Source: an uncultured Variovorax sp. (lineage in GTDB: Bacteria; Pseudomonadota; Gammaproteobacteria; Burkholderiales; Burkholderiaceae). Taken from it: a stretch of 30,496 bases of DNA. Positions 7,326-15,105 of this stretch are shown in pieces (within the stretch, counting starts at the first letter, position 1; the number at the start of each line of letters is the position of its first letter). The notes below the pieces were generated by a model. It saw only the letters and a list, made by a program, of their open reading frames with translations. It searched no databases and had not been told where the DNA came from. The stretch covers positions 1 to 30,496 of the forward strand of contig CAMLCW010000011.1 of assembly GCA_946478645.1 (NCBI GenBank), read 5' to 3'. The position numbers were made by a program, and so were the translations under genes.

Positions 7326-8294
7326 TTGATCGGACGTCGAATGCTGCTGAAGGGCGCTGCGGCCGCGGGCGCCGCCGGTGCCGCTGCCCGCACGCTGCGG
7401 GCCCAGGCCTTTCCGGCGCGGCCGCTGCGGCTGGTCGTGGGATTCGCGCCCGGCGGAGCGAACGACCTGCTGGCGCGCGTGTACGCGGCAAGGGTGCAGG
7501 CCGTGCTCGGCCAGCCAGTGGTCGTGGAGAACCGGCCGGGCGCCAATTCGATCATCGCCGCGGAACTGGTGGCGAAGGCGCCGGCGGATGGCTACACCTT
7601 GCTGGTCGCGTCCAACGGTGCCCTGGCCGTCAACCCGGCCATCTACGCCAGGCTCGGCTACGAGCCTGCCACCGACTTCGAAGTACTCGGGGTGCTGGCG
7701 TTCTACCCCAGCGTGCTGATCGTCGGCGAGTCCTCGGGCCTGACCAGCCTGGCTTCGATGCGGGCGCTCTCGGTGCAGCGGGAACTCAATCATGGGGTGG
7801 GCTCGTCGCTGTTCCATCTCGCCGGCGAGTACTTCGCCCGGCAAGCGGGCCTGCGCACCGTTCACGTCAACTACAAGGGCAATGCGCCCACGGTCACGGC
7901 GGTGGCGGCGGGCGAGGTCGACTACGCGATCGTCGACCTGGCTTCTTCGCTCCCGCTGCTCAAAGGCGGGAAGCTCCGCGCACTGGGTGTGACGTCACGC
8001 CGAAGGAGTGCATCGCTTCCCGATACGCCCACGATCGCGGAGATGGGCTTGCCCAGGTTCGAGATGATGGGCTGGACGAGCATCGTCGCGCCCTCGGGGC
8101 TGCCCGCAGCCGTCTCGACGCAGCTGCGTGCTGCGATCGACACTTCGGCCGGGCACCCGGACACCCTGGCACAGCTCCAGCGGATGGGCATGGAGCGCGG
8201 CGCGCCGGCGGATGCCGCGTTCGCGCGCCGGGTGGCCAGCGAGCGCGCGCAGTGGACGGAAATAGCAAGGGTTGCAGGCATCAAGGCGGATTAG
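7326..8294 (+). CDS. Bug/TctC-family solute-binding protein with Tat-like signal (3 of 4)
   Basis: A 322-residue Bug receptor with LRLVVGFAPGG and the GGAND loop, ADGYTLLVASNG and VNYKGNAP motifs. The N-terminus has a twin arginine followed by a hydrophobic, alanine-rich stretch (IGRRMLLKGAAAAGAAG) and an ARTLRAQA cleavage-like region, suggesting Tat rather than Sec export; the other three Bug proteins here lack this. The start is taken as TTG at 7326, five bases after GAGGAGC; starting at the ATG at 7341 would remove the twin arginine. The stop codon TAG (8292-8294) is formed by the TA flank and first G of the downstream inverted-repeat element, yet the protein is of normal length, so little was lost. 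Confidence 0.9.
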   Translation: MIGRRMLLKGAAAAGAAGAAARTLRAQAFPARPLRLVVGFAPGGANDLLARVYAARVQAVLGQPVVVENRPGANSIIAAELVAKAPADGYTLLVASNGALAVNPAIYARLGYEPATDFEVLGVLAFYPSVLIVGESSGLTSLASMRALSVQRELNHGVGSSLFHLAGEYFARQAGLRTVHVNYKGNAPTVTAVAAGEVDYAIVDLASSLPLLKGGKLRALGVTSRRRSASLPDTPTIAEMGLPRFEMMGWTSIVAPSGLPAAVSTQLRAAIDTSAGHPDTLAQLQRMGMERGAPADAAFARRVASERAQWTEIARVAGIKAD

Positions 8295-8314
8295 GGCCTG
8301 GTCACACTATTTAC
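8294..8314 (+). repeat. Left terminal inverted repeat of the element
   Basis: Begins GGGCCTGGTCACACTATTTA and pairs with the right end (8540-8560) with a single mismatch at position 8 (G here, T in the other arm). The preceding TA plus the first G is the stop codon of the upstream Bug gene. Confidence 0.8.
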
Positions 8315-8323
8315 CGGGTCGCG

Positions 8324-8421
8324 AAGGCATGCCAAAGCGGACAAATCAAGGCGCACGACGCAGTGTGTGCGTCGGCACACACAAGGAGTGCAACGCGGAG
8401 TTGGCCGCTTTGGCATGCCTT
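8324..8421. repeat. Internal perfect 17-bp inverted repeat
   Basis: AAGGCATGCCAAAGCGG at 8324-8340 is the exact reverse complement of 8405-8421, with 64 bases between. As RNA it would form a long stem inside the element. The intervening segment contains GTGTGTGCG and CGGCACACACA, which can pair further. Confidence 0.75.
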
Positions 8422-8430
8422 CCCCTTCGG

Positions 8431-8530
8431 GTTGGCCCGCCTTGGGGCCGTCTGCGGCGTTGCCCGCGCTTGCAATGCTTCAGCATTGCTGCGCACGGGC
8501 GCCTTGCAGCCAGCCCCAATGCGGGCCAAC
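8431..8530. repeat. Internal 18-bp inverted repeat with nested hairpin
   Basis: GTTGGCCCGCCTTGGGGC (8431-8448) pairs with 8513-8530 with one mismatch. Nested inside is GCAATGCT-TC-AGCATTGC (8472-8489), a perfect 8-bp stem. Together with the outer repeats this makes the element almost fully foldable. Confidence 0.7.
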
Positions 8531-8539
8531 GCGATCCCC

Positions 8540-8560
8540 GTAAATAGTGTGAACAGGCCC
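8540..8560 (-). repeat. Right terminal inverted repeat of the element
   Basis: Reverse-complement partner of 8294-8314, 20 of 21 positions identical, followed by TA at 8561-8562. It ends 18 bases before the ThDP-enzyme start codon, so the element supplies nearly all of that gene's 5' region. Confidence 0.8.
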
Positions 8561-8578
8561 TAGTGGAGACAACGGAAC

Positions 8579-10246
8579 ATGATCGAAAGCGTGCATGACG
8601 GCGTTGCCGCGGCGCTCGCGAAGCTGGGCGTGCGCCACGCGTTCGGCGTCGTCGGGAGCGGCAACTTCCACTTCACGAATGCGCTGGTGGCGCACGGTGT
8701 GCAGTTCACGGCGGCGCGCCATGAAGGCGGCGCCGCCACCATGGCCGACGCCTATGCCCGCATGAGCGGCGAAGTCGCAGTCGTCTCCCTGCACCAGGGG
8801 TGCGGCCTCACCAATGCGATCACGGGCATCGGGGAGGCTGCCAAGAGCCGCACGCCGCTGCTGGTGGTCTCGGGCGAAGCAACCGACCCGGCATCGAACT
8901 TCCACATCGACCAGGATGCGCTGGCGCGGTCCGTCGGTGCCTCCTCGCTCCGGCTGCGGTCGGCGGCGACCGCCGTGGCGGACACGCATGCCGCCTATTC
9001 GCTCGCGCTGCGGGAGCGCCGCACCGTGCTGCTGAATCTGCCCGTGGACATGCAGCGCGAGAGAATGGAGGGCTCCGCGCTGGACACGTTGGCGCCGGCC
9101 GAAGCGCCTGCGATCTCCCCGCCGGCCGCGTCCGACGCCAGGGCGCTGGCCGACATGCTGCTGGCCGCGCGGCGACCGGTGTTCATCGCCGGGCGCGGCG
9201 CTCGCGGCCCTCGTGCGCGAGAGGCCGTGGCGGCGCTGGCCGATGCAGCCGGGGCGCTCCTGGCGGAGGGCGCGGTCGCCAAAGGGCTCTTCGCGGGGCA
9301 CCCTTGGGCGATCGGTGTCTCGGGCGGGTTCTCCTCGCCGTTGACGGCGCGATTGATCGCCGATGCGGACCTGATCGTCGGCTGGGGAACCACGCTGAAC
9401 ATGTGGACCACCGCCCACGGCCACCTGCTCGGAAAGGACGTGAAGCTGGTGCAGGTCGACCTGGCGCAGGAGGCTCTGGGAAAGAACCAGCCCATCGAAC
9501 TGGGCGTGCTGGGCGATGTCGCTGCGACCGCGCGGACGGTTGCCGAGCTGCTCGCTGCGACGCAGGCAGAGCGTCCAGGCTATCGCTCGCCGCAGCTCGC
9601 GCGACGTCTGCAGTCGGAACTGCAGTGGCGGGACGTTCCGTTCGCCAATGCCAGCACCGCGGAGGCCATCGACCCGCGCACCCTGACCATCGCCCTGGAC
9701 GACCTTCTCCCCGAGAACCGGATCCTCAGCGTCGATTCAGGGAACTTCATGGGCTATCCAAGCATGTACCTGAAGGTTCCGGACGAGAACGGCTTCTGCT
9801 TCACGCAGGCCTTCCAGTCGATCGGCCTCGGCCTGGCGACGGGAATCGGCGCGGCGCTGGCACGCCCGGACCGTTTTCCCGTCGTGGCGTGCGGCGATGG
9901 CGGATTCCTCATGGGCATCGCCGAGCTCGAGACGGCCGTTCGATTGAAGCTCGGGATGCTGATCGTGGTCTACAACGACCAGGGCTACGGCGCGGAGATC
10001 TACCAGTTCAGGCCCGAAGGCCACTCGACCGGGATCGTCGAGTTCCCGGACACCGACATCGCCGCCGTTGCACGGGGTTTCGGCGCGGACGGGGTCACTG
10101 TGCGCTGCGAGGCCGATGTCGCCGAAGTGGCCGGCCGTTTGAAGAGCGGCCTTCGTGGACCGCTCGTCGTGGACGCGAAGGTGGTGGGCATGCGCGCGTG
10201 GTGGGTAGGCAAGCGTTCCGTGCTCGCCCCCGATTTCAGACACTGA
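8579..10246 (+). CDS. ThDP-dependent enzyme (acetolactate synthase / benzoylformate decarboxylase-like)
   Basis: A 555-residue protein with the three-domain fold of the acetolactate synthase/decarboxylase superfamily. The N-terminal Pyr domain has the cofactor-activating Glu49 in RHEGGAATMADAYAR, a central domain spans about 190-330, and the C-terminal PP domain has the Mg-ThDP motif beginning GDGG (439-442) and ending at Asn466 in VVYNDQGYG. Such enzymes decarboxylate 2-oxo acids or join/cleave C-C bonds; the substrate is not evident. The ATG at 8579 follows GGAG with a long 11-base spacer. Its 5' flank is the MITE-like element, so any native promoter may be inside that element or lost. Its last 11 bases overlap the convergent Rieske oxygenase gene. 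Confidence 0.88.
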   Translation: MIESVHDGVAAALAKLGVRHAFGVVGSGNFHFTNALVAHGVQFTAARHEGGAATMADAYARMSGEVAVVSLHQGCGLTNAITGIGEAAKSRTPLLVVSGEATDPASNFHIDQDALARSVGASSLRLRSAATAVADTHAAYSLALRERRTVLLNLPVDMQRERMEGSALDTLAPAEAPAISPPAASDARALADMLLAARRPVFIAGRGARGPRAREAVAALADAAGALLAEGAVAKGLFAGHPWAIGVSGGFSSPLTARLIADADLIVGWGTTLNMWTTAHGHLLGKDVKLVQVDLAQEALGKNQPIELGVLGDVAATARTVAELLAATQAERPGYRSPQLARRLQSELQWRDVPFANASTAEAIDPRTLTIALDDLLPENRILSVDSGNFMGYPSMYLKVPDENGFCFTQAFQSIGLGLATGIGAALARPDRFPVVACGDGGFLMGIAELETAVRLKLGMLIVVYNDQGYGAEIYQFRPEGHSTGIVEFPDTDIAAVARGFGADGVTVRCEADVAEVAGRLKSGLRGPLVVDAKVVGMRAWWVGKRSVLAPDFRH

Positions 10247-11504
10247 AGACCGGCTGATCGAGGGACGTCAGGGCTTCCCTGGCCCAGTCTTCCGCCTTCA
10301 GGCCGCGGTCCAGCAGCACCGACGCGGCCCGCACGCGCTGGGAAGTGGCATCGGTCGCCGGCGGTGCCGTCCCTTGTTCGAGCTCGCGCGCCGAACGCGC
10401 GAGCATCCGCCTTGCCATCACGATGGGCCGGTCGGTGGCGACCAGGTGTTCCTTCGCGTAGTCCTGGATCGGTCCCATGCTCTCCTGCAGGGAGGCGTCC
10501 TGGATCGAGAAGCCTTCCACCCCGCTGAAGCTCTGCCTGTCCTTCTGCGCCTGCCTGTCGACGAGCCAATCGTTGCCGGGGTTGGCCAACGGGACGAAGG
10601 TGCCGGGGATGTACTTCACGTGAATGCCTTTCCCCTCGCGCATGGCTTGCAACTCGTCGGCGGGCAGCGGGCGGTCGGGCAGGAAATTGATGCTCCAGGC
10701 CCAGCAGCTCTCGTCATCGATCGGGATCCACATGTGGGCACCCAGCGCATGCGGGCCGAACGGCGGGATCAGCGTGAACCACGGGAAGATCCACTGCGTG
10801 ATGCGCCAGTAGTGGGAGTCCTCTTCTCCGTTGCGGCGGCCGAAGATCGTCAGGCCGTGCGCCGCTTCCTCGATGTCGAACACTGCATTCCTGTCGGCCT
10901 TGATGTACTTGTTGGCCTCCGCATGCATGTGCATCGGGTCCTGGTCGAGTTCGAACCGGTGAACCCACGACGCATGGGTGGTGTCGATGCCGCCTTCCAT
11001 CGCCTGGAGCCAACCGCTGGCCTGGTACCGCTTGCTGACGAAACGGTGGCTCGCAGGCAGCATGCACCACTCGAGCTCGGGCGCCTGCGGCATGTGCTCT
11101 TCCGGGCCCATGTACGCCCAGAGAACGTCGCCGCGTTCGATGACCGGGTACGACTTGATCCGCATCCGGTCGGCGAGCTGCGGCATGGACGGCAATTCCA
11201 TGCACTTGCCGGTCACGTCGAACTTCCAGCCGTGATACGAGCAGCGGATGCCTCCTTCTTCATTGCGGCCCAGGAAGAGGGAGACGCCCCGGTGAGGGCA
11301 GAACTCGTCGACCAGGCCGGGCCGGCCGTCGGTCGTGCGAAATGCCAGCAGCTTCTCGCCGAGGATCTTGACGCGCACCGGCGCGCAGTCCGGCTGCGCG
11401 ATCTCCGAGGAAAGCATCACCGGGACCCAGTAGCGGCGCATGAGCCTGCCCATCGGTGTGTCCGGGCCGGTGCGCACCAGCAGTTCTGCAGTGACTCTGT
11501 CCAT
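10236..11504 (-). CDS. Rieske oxygenase, phthalate 4,5-dioxygenase-like (stand-alone alpha subunit)
   Basis: A 422-residue Rieske non-haem iron oxygenase of the homomeric group (phthalate 4,5-dioxygenase, vanillate demethylase, LigXa-like). The [2Fe-2S] ligands are Cys69, His71, Cys88 and His91 in FCPHRG and CSYHGW. The mononuclear iron site has Asp174, His177 and His182 in GGIDTTHASWVHRF. The C-terminal part has the IQDASLQESMGPI and EHLVATDRPIVMARR segments typical of the group. It would hydroxylate or demethylate an aromatic acid, but it needs a reductase; none is adjacent on this strand, and the one at 12662 is the nearest candidate. The ATG at 11504 is preceded by GAGAGGA; an upstream in-frame start at 11549 lacks such a site. 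Transcribed after the IclR gene on the same strand. Confidence 0.92.
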   Translation of the reverse strand: MDRVTAELLVRTGPDTPMGRLMRRYWVPVMLSSEIAQPDCAPVRVKILGEKLLAFRTTDGRPGLVDEFCPHRGVSLFLGRNEEGGIRCSYHGWKFDVTGKCMELPSMPQLADRMRIKSYPVIERGDVLWAYMGPEEHMPQAPELEWCMLPASHRFVSKRYQASGWLQAMEGGIDTTHASWVHRFELDQDPMHMHAEANKYIKADRNAVFDIEEAAHGLTIFGRRNGEEDSHYWRITQWIFPWFTLIPPFGPHALGAHMWIPIDDESCWAWSINFLPDRPLPADELQAMREGKGIHVKYIPGTFVPLANPGNDWLVDRQAQKDRQSFSGVEGFSIQDASLQESMGPIQDYAKEHLVATDRPIVMARRMLARSARELEQGTAPPATDATSQRVRAASVLLDRGLKAEDWAREALTSLDQPVFSV

Positions 11505-11559
11505 GGGGTCCTCTCGAGCGAGTGGTTGGCTCCGGTGCCGGGATGGCACGCTTAAATGT

Positions 11560-11577
11560 ATGTATGCATACGATATT
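11560..11577 (-). promoter_or_regulatory. Shared 18-bp motif, copy 2 (putative operator)
   Basis: Read on the minus strand this is AATATCGTATGCATACAT, 17 of 18 identical to 950-967. It contains a perfect 10-bp palindrome, GTATGCATAC, and lies 55 bases before the Rieske oxygenase start, downstream of the IclR gene. The remainder of the 240-bp gap (11505-11744) shows no gene. Confidence 0.55.
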
Positions 11578-11744
11578 ACTTTCCGGCATTCAGGGCGTCA
11601 AGCGCACCACTGCGCTGCAAGCGGCAGGCAATGGTGCACCGTGCGCCACGGTGGCGCGGATGTGCATCGCATTCGGATCCGCGAATGCTTGGGATGGGAG
11701 CCGTCTGGTCCGGGCTGGTGGACCTTGCGCAGTTCGCCAGGGAC

Positions 11745-12548
11745 CTACGCAGGCACCGCCCCGGCGCCTCTGAGCTTGCCGGCCGTCGACGGCTCGCGGA
11801 ACCCCAGGGCGCGCGACAGGTGCGACGCCTCATTGAGCAGCAGGCTCGCGGTGGCCTTGACCTTCTTCGTGTCCAGCCGAACGCTCGGGCCGTAGACCGC
11901 CAGCGAGCCCGCGACGCCGCCGCTCGCATCGAAGAACGGCGCGCTGACACTCGTTGCGCCGCGAATCTGCTCGTCCTGGCTGACGGCATAGCCGGCGAGA
12001 CGGACGCGCTCGAGCTCCTTCATGTACTCGCCCGCGTCCATCTTCAGGCCCTGCAGCAACTGGCGCAGCTGGCGGACATCGAGGGAGGAGTAGGCCAGGA
12101 TGACCTTGCCGCTGGCGCCCAGCGCCAGGCGCTCCTGGAAGCCGATGCCGCGCCGAAAGCTCAAGGGATGCGGACTGGGGATTTCGGCGACGCACATCCG
12201 GTTGTCGCCCTCGCGGACAAAGAGGCCGACGGTCTCGCTGCTCACCTCCCAGATCCTGCGCATCAGCGGCGCAGCGGCCGCGGCGGGGTCGTTGCTCGCC
12301 ACCCAGACATGGGCCAGCCGCGCCACTTCCGGGCCGAGCCGGAACTTCTGGGGATCCCCCGAGGACACCAGGAAGCCGTTGACCTCCAGGGTGTGAAGCA
12401 GGCGGTACATGGTGGGGCGGCTCAGGTCCACGCGCTTGAGCAGTTCCGCCGGGGAAAGCTCGAAATCTGCTGGCGTGAATGAGGAAAGGATCTCCAGGGC
12501 TCGCCCTACCGCCCTGACGCTCTCGTTGCCCTTTTCGGCCTCGGTCAT
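11745..12548 (-). CDS. IclR-family transcriptional regulator
   Basis: A 267-residue IclR protein: wHTH at about residues 10-75 (VGRALEILSSFTPADFELSP, then LSRPTMYRLLHTLEVNGFL) and an effector domain with FRRGIGFQERLALGASGKVI, GYAVSQDEQIRGATSVSAP and GGVAGSLAVYGP. The ATG at 12548 has AGAGAGG upstream. It is divergent from the reductase/dioxygenase operon (113-bp gap) and upstream of the stand-alone Rieske oxygenase on its own strand, so it could control either or both. The 18-bp motif in front of the oxygenase, shared with the first IclR-oxygenase pair, points to the oxygenase as a target. Effector unknown. Confidence 0.92.
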   Translation of the reverse strand: MTEAEKGNESVRAVGRALEILSSFTPADFELSPAELLKRVDLSRPTMYRLLHTLEVNGFLVSSGDPQKFRLGPEVARLAHVWVASNDPAAAAAPLMRRIWEVSSETVGLFVREGDNRMCVAEIPSPHPLSFRRGIGFQERLALGASGKVILAYSSLDVRQLRQLLQGLKMDAGEYMKELERVRLAGYAVSQDEQIRGATSVSAPFFDASGGVAGSLAVYGPSVRLDTKKVKATASLLLNEASHLSRALGFREPSTAGKLRGAGAVPA

Positions 12549-12592
12549 GAAAAGCCTCTCTGCATGAAGTCCGGAAGTCTAACGTAGCCGAT

Positions 12593-12620
12593 TTGACACT
12601 CGATGCGCATCTGCTCTAAA
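12593..12620 (+). promoter_or_regulatory. Putative sigma-70 promoter for reductase/dioxygenase operon
   Basis: A consensus -35 box TTGACA (12593-12598), a 16-base spacer and TCTAAA (12615-12620, 4 of 6). Transcription would start near 12627, directly before the palindrome at 12633-12647, a position at which a bound repressor would block early elongation. Confidence 0.55.
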
Positions 12621-12632
12621 CTTGAGACTACA

Positions 12633-12647
12633 GTCCATAGAATGGAC
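12633..12647. promoter_or_regulatory. GTCC-N7-GGAC palindrome, site b
   Basis: GTCCATAGAATGGAC, extended by AT, lies 14 bases before the reductase start codon and just downstream of a good promoter. Its full form closely matches site d read on the minus strand (GTCCATACAACGGAC followed by AT), which has the same promoter-operator-start layout. Confidence 0.65.
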
Positions 12648-12661
12648 ATGGAGCAAGTTCG

Positions 12662-13672
12662 ATGAGCGTGAAGGTCCCGGTCCAGTTCGTTTTCTCCGAC
12701 GGAAGGAGCAGTTCGATCCAGGTCGAGCCTGGCGCGAGCGTCCTCGCCGCGTGCAAGGAGGAGGGGATCTCGCTGCTGGTGGATTGCGAAGAGGGGGTCT
12801 GCGGTACCTGCCAGGCCCGGGCGTCCTGCGGTTCGCTGGACATGGAACCCTTCTCCGAGGGGCTGCTCTCCGATGCCGAGATCGAGGACGGGTTCGTCCT
12901 CGTGTGCCGGACCCGTGCGAAGGGCCCGGTGGTGATCGAGCTGCCCTACTCGAGCCGCGATGCGCAGATCGAAGGAGACGAGACGCCCACGACCGCGACC
13001 GTGGTGAACGTGCAGGAAACGTCCCGGGAGACGATGACCCTCACGCTGGAGACACGGACGCCGTTTGCGTTCCTGCCGGGGCAGTACGTCAACATCTCCC
13101 CGCAGCCAGGCCTCGAGCGATCGTTCTCGATGGCGAATGCGCCGGATGCCACGACGCTGGTCTTCCACATCGCGCTCAGGGCCGATGGAAGGTTCTGCAA
13201 CTGGCTGCGTGCTGCGCCGCCCGGCGCGACGGTCCAGCTCAGCCCTGCGCGCGGGACCTTCTTCCTGCGCGACGACCTGCGGCCCAAGGTGATGGTTGCC
13301 GGAGGCACGGGGCTGGCGCCGTTCCTGGCCATGCTCCGCTCGCTGGCTGCCGGCAGCGCACCGCAGCGCAGCGCCTCGGTCACGCTGCTGGTCGGGGCTC
13401 GCAGCGAGCGGCATCTCTTCGAGAAGGCGGCCCTGGACGCGCTGCGCGCGGAGCTTCCCGGGCTCGACGTTCGGTACGCGTGCGATGAGGTCGACGAAGG
13501 GTCGCCCACACGCCAAGGGCGCGTGACCGACATGCTCGGCGAGATCGAGCTCGATCGCGCTGCCACGGTCTATGCCTGCGGGCCGCCGCCCATGGTGGAG
13601 GCCGCGCGGCAGACCCTGAAGGGCCTCCAGTTCCCCTTGAGGCAGTTCCTGGCCGAGAAGTTCACCGGCTGA
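12662..13672 (+). CDS. Rieske dioxygenase reductase (2Fe-2S ferredoxin/FAD/NAD, BenC-like)
   Basis: A 336-residue electron-transfer component with ferredoxin first, as in benzoate or anthranilate dioxygenase reductases. The plant-type [2Fe-2S] cluster ligands are Cys42, Cys47, Cys50 and Cys82 (DCEEGVCGTCQA and VLVCRTR). The flavin-binding motif RSFSMAN is at 153-159, the nucleotide motif AGGTGLAPFLAML starts at 213, and CGPPPMVEAA is near the C-terminus. It takes electrons from NAD(P)H to the oxygenase Rieske centre. It precedes the alpha and beta subunit genes in a compact operon (23 bases to alpha), behind a TTGACA-type promoter and palindrome. It may also serve the stand-alone oxygenase at 10236. 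Confidence 0.93.
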   Translation: MSVKVPVQFVFSDGRSSSIQVEPGASVLAACKEEGISLLVDCEEGVCGTCQARASCGSLDMEPFSEGLLSDAEIEDGFVLVCRTRAKGPVVIELPYSSRDAQIEGDETPTTATVVNVQETSRETMTLTLETRTPFAFLPGQYVNISPQPGLERSFSMANAPDATTLVFHIALRADGRFCNWLRAAPPGATVQLSPARGTFFLRDDLRPKVMVAGGTGLAPFLAMLRSLAAGSAPQRSASVTLLVGARSERHLFEKAALDALRAELPGLDVRYACDEVDEGSPTRQGRVTDMLGEIELDRAATVYACGPPPMVEAARQTLKGLQFPLRQFLAEKFTG

Positions 13673-13695
13673 CCAGATCCAGAAGGAAGACGAAC

Positions 13696-15105
13696 ATGAA
13701 ATGCGAAAGCGTGCAATTCCATCGCGCCGAGGCGGCCCCGGCCGAGCCGGGCCGATACCGCAACTGCGTGGACCGCGATGCCGGCGTCATCAGCCGCGAG
13801 ATCTTCTCGGATGCCTCGATCTTCCGGGCCGAGCTGGAGCGGATCTACACCCGGGCCTGGCTCTTCGTCGGCCATGAGAGCCAGATCAGGAACCCGGGCG
13901 ATTTCTTCACATCGCGCATGGGCAGCGAATCGGTGATCCTGTGCCGCGACCAGAAGGAGGGGATCCACGTCTTCCTGAACACCTGCCGCCACCGCGGCAT
14001 GAAGGTGTGCCAGTACGACGAAGGCAACACGCGCCAGTTCACCTGCCCCTACCACGCCTGGAGCTACACGACCGAAGGCAAGCTCCATGGCGTGCCGATG
14101 TACGGCACCCTGTATGAAGAGCATCTGGACAAGGACCAATGGTCCTTGATCGAGGTGGCGCAACTCCACAACTACAAGGGCACCATCTGGGCGACCTGGG
14201 ACAAGGAGGCGCCTGCGTTCCTCGAGTACCTCGGCGACGCGAAGGAGCACCTGGACCTGGCGCTCGACGGCCTGGATGGCGCGCCCGGCGAGACCGAGGT
14301 GTTCGTCGGCGTCCAGAAGTGGATCATCCCGGCGAACTGGAAGGTGGGCGCGGAGAACTTCCTGGGCGACACATACCACAACCCGAGCCATCGCTCGGTG
14401 GATGACATCGGCATCGGCCCCAGCGCGCAGGCCGGACGCAAGGGCCGGCGTGACGACGAGCTCTCCGGCGCGCAGCACGTCTGGGTCAACTTCCCGGCAG
14501 GCCATGGCGCGCACAGCGCGATCCAGCCGAAGATGCTGCCGTACGCCGAGGCCTATCAGGACAATCCACAGGTCGAGCAGTACTTCCGCCGCTGCTATGA
14601 GCAGCGCCAGGAGCGCCAGGGCGAGAAGTCGCGGCTGCTGCCGTTCGTCTGCACGATCTTTCCCAACACCAGCTTCAACGGCCGCCAGCCGCGGTCGATC
14701 ACGGTGTTCCATCCGCACGGGCCGATGCACACCGAGATGTGGCGCTGGTACCTGATCGACAAGGGCGCACCGCCCGAAGTCCGCGATCTCATGCGCCACT
14801 TCTACATGCGCTATCAGGGGCCTGCCGGGATGACCGAGCAGGACGACATCGAGAACTGGCAAATGGCCACCGAGTCCAGTGCCGGCCCGATCGCGAGAAG
14901 GCACCCCTTCAACTACCAGCAGTCGCTGGGGCGGGCTGGCAAGCACGAGACGCTGGCGGGCAACGTCTCGACGCAGATCTCGGAGGAAAACCCCCGCACC
15001 TTCTATACCCGCTGGGCGGACTACCTGGAAGGGGACGGCTGGGACCGACTGATGGGGCGAGATGACCCGATCTTCAGGAACCTCGATGGAGCCGGCGATG
15101 AATGA
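13696..15105 (+). CDS. Aromatic-ring-hydroxylating dioxygenase, large (alpha) subunit
   Basis: A 469-residue Rieske oxygenase alpha subunit of the alpha/beta type. Rieske ligands are Cys97, His99, Cys117 and His120 (NTCRHRG and CPYHAWSY). The catalytic iron site is GDTYHNPSH with Asp225, His228 and His232; the two histidines are separated by three residues rather than the four seen in naphthalene dioxygenase. The subunit inserts O2 into an aromatic ring or side chain; family placement near benzoate/salicylate-type or PAH-type enzymes cannot be settled by eye. The ATG at 13696 follows AGAAGGAAG. The stop overlaps the start of the beta subunit by eight bases. Confidence 0.92.
   Translation: MKCESVQFHRAEAAPAEPGRYRNCVDRDAGVISREIFSDASIFRAELERIYTRAWLFVGHESQIRNPGDFFTSRMGSESVILCRDQKEGIHVFLNTCRHRGMKVCQYDEGNTRQFTCPYHAWSYTTEGKLHGVPMYGTLYEEHLDKDQWSLIEVAQLHNYKGTIWATWDKEAPAFLEYLGDAKEHLDLALDGLDGAPGETEVFVGVQKWIIPANWKVGAENFLGDTYHNPSHRSVDDIGIGPSAQAGRKGRRDDELSGAQHVWVNFPAGHGAHSAIQPKMLPYAEAYQDNPQVEQYFRRCYEQRQERQGEKSRLLPFVCTIFPNTSFNGRQPRSITVFHPHGPMHTEMWRWYLIDKGAPPEVRDLMRHFYMRYQGPAGMTEQDDIENWQMATESSAGPIARRHPFNYQQSLGRAGKHETLAGNVSTQISEENPRTFYTRWADYLEGDGWDRLMGRDDPIFRNLDGAGDE

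Larger units (their letters stand above)
8294..8560. mobile_element. MITE-like non-coding inverted-repeat element
   Basis: A 267-bp element bounded by 21-bp terminal inverted repeats (8294-8314 and 8540-8560) that differ at one position, flanked on both sides by TA (8292-8293, 8561-8562). TA duplication and short TIRs fit a miniature element mobilised by an IS630/Tc1-mariner-type transposase; that assignment is inferred. Inside are a perfect 17-bp inverted repeat (8324-8340 with 8405-8421), an 18-bp inverted repeat with one mismatch (8431-8448 with 8513-8530), and an 8-bp stem with a 2-base loop (8472-8489). Open frames across it have no recognisable protein. It lies between the third Bug gene and the ThDP enzyme and may disrupt or modify their co-transcription. 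Confidence 0.75.

Noticed and set aside
8252..8563. Small open frames across the inverted-repeat element (103, 91 and 72 codons)
   Set aside because: They follow the symmetrical repeats on both strands, have no motifs, and lack convincing ribosome binding sites; the region reads as non-coding.
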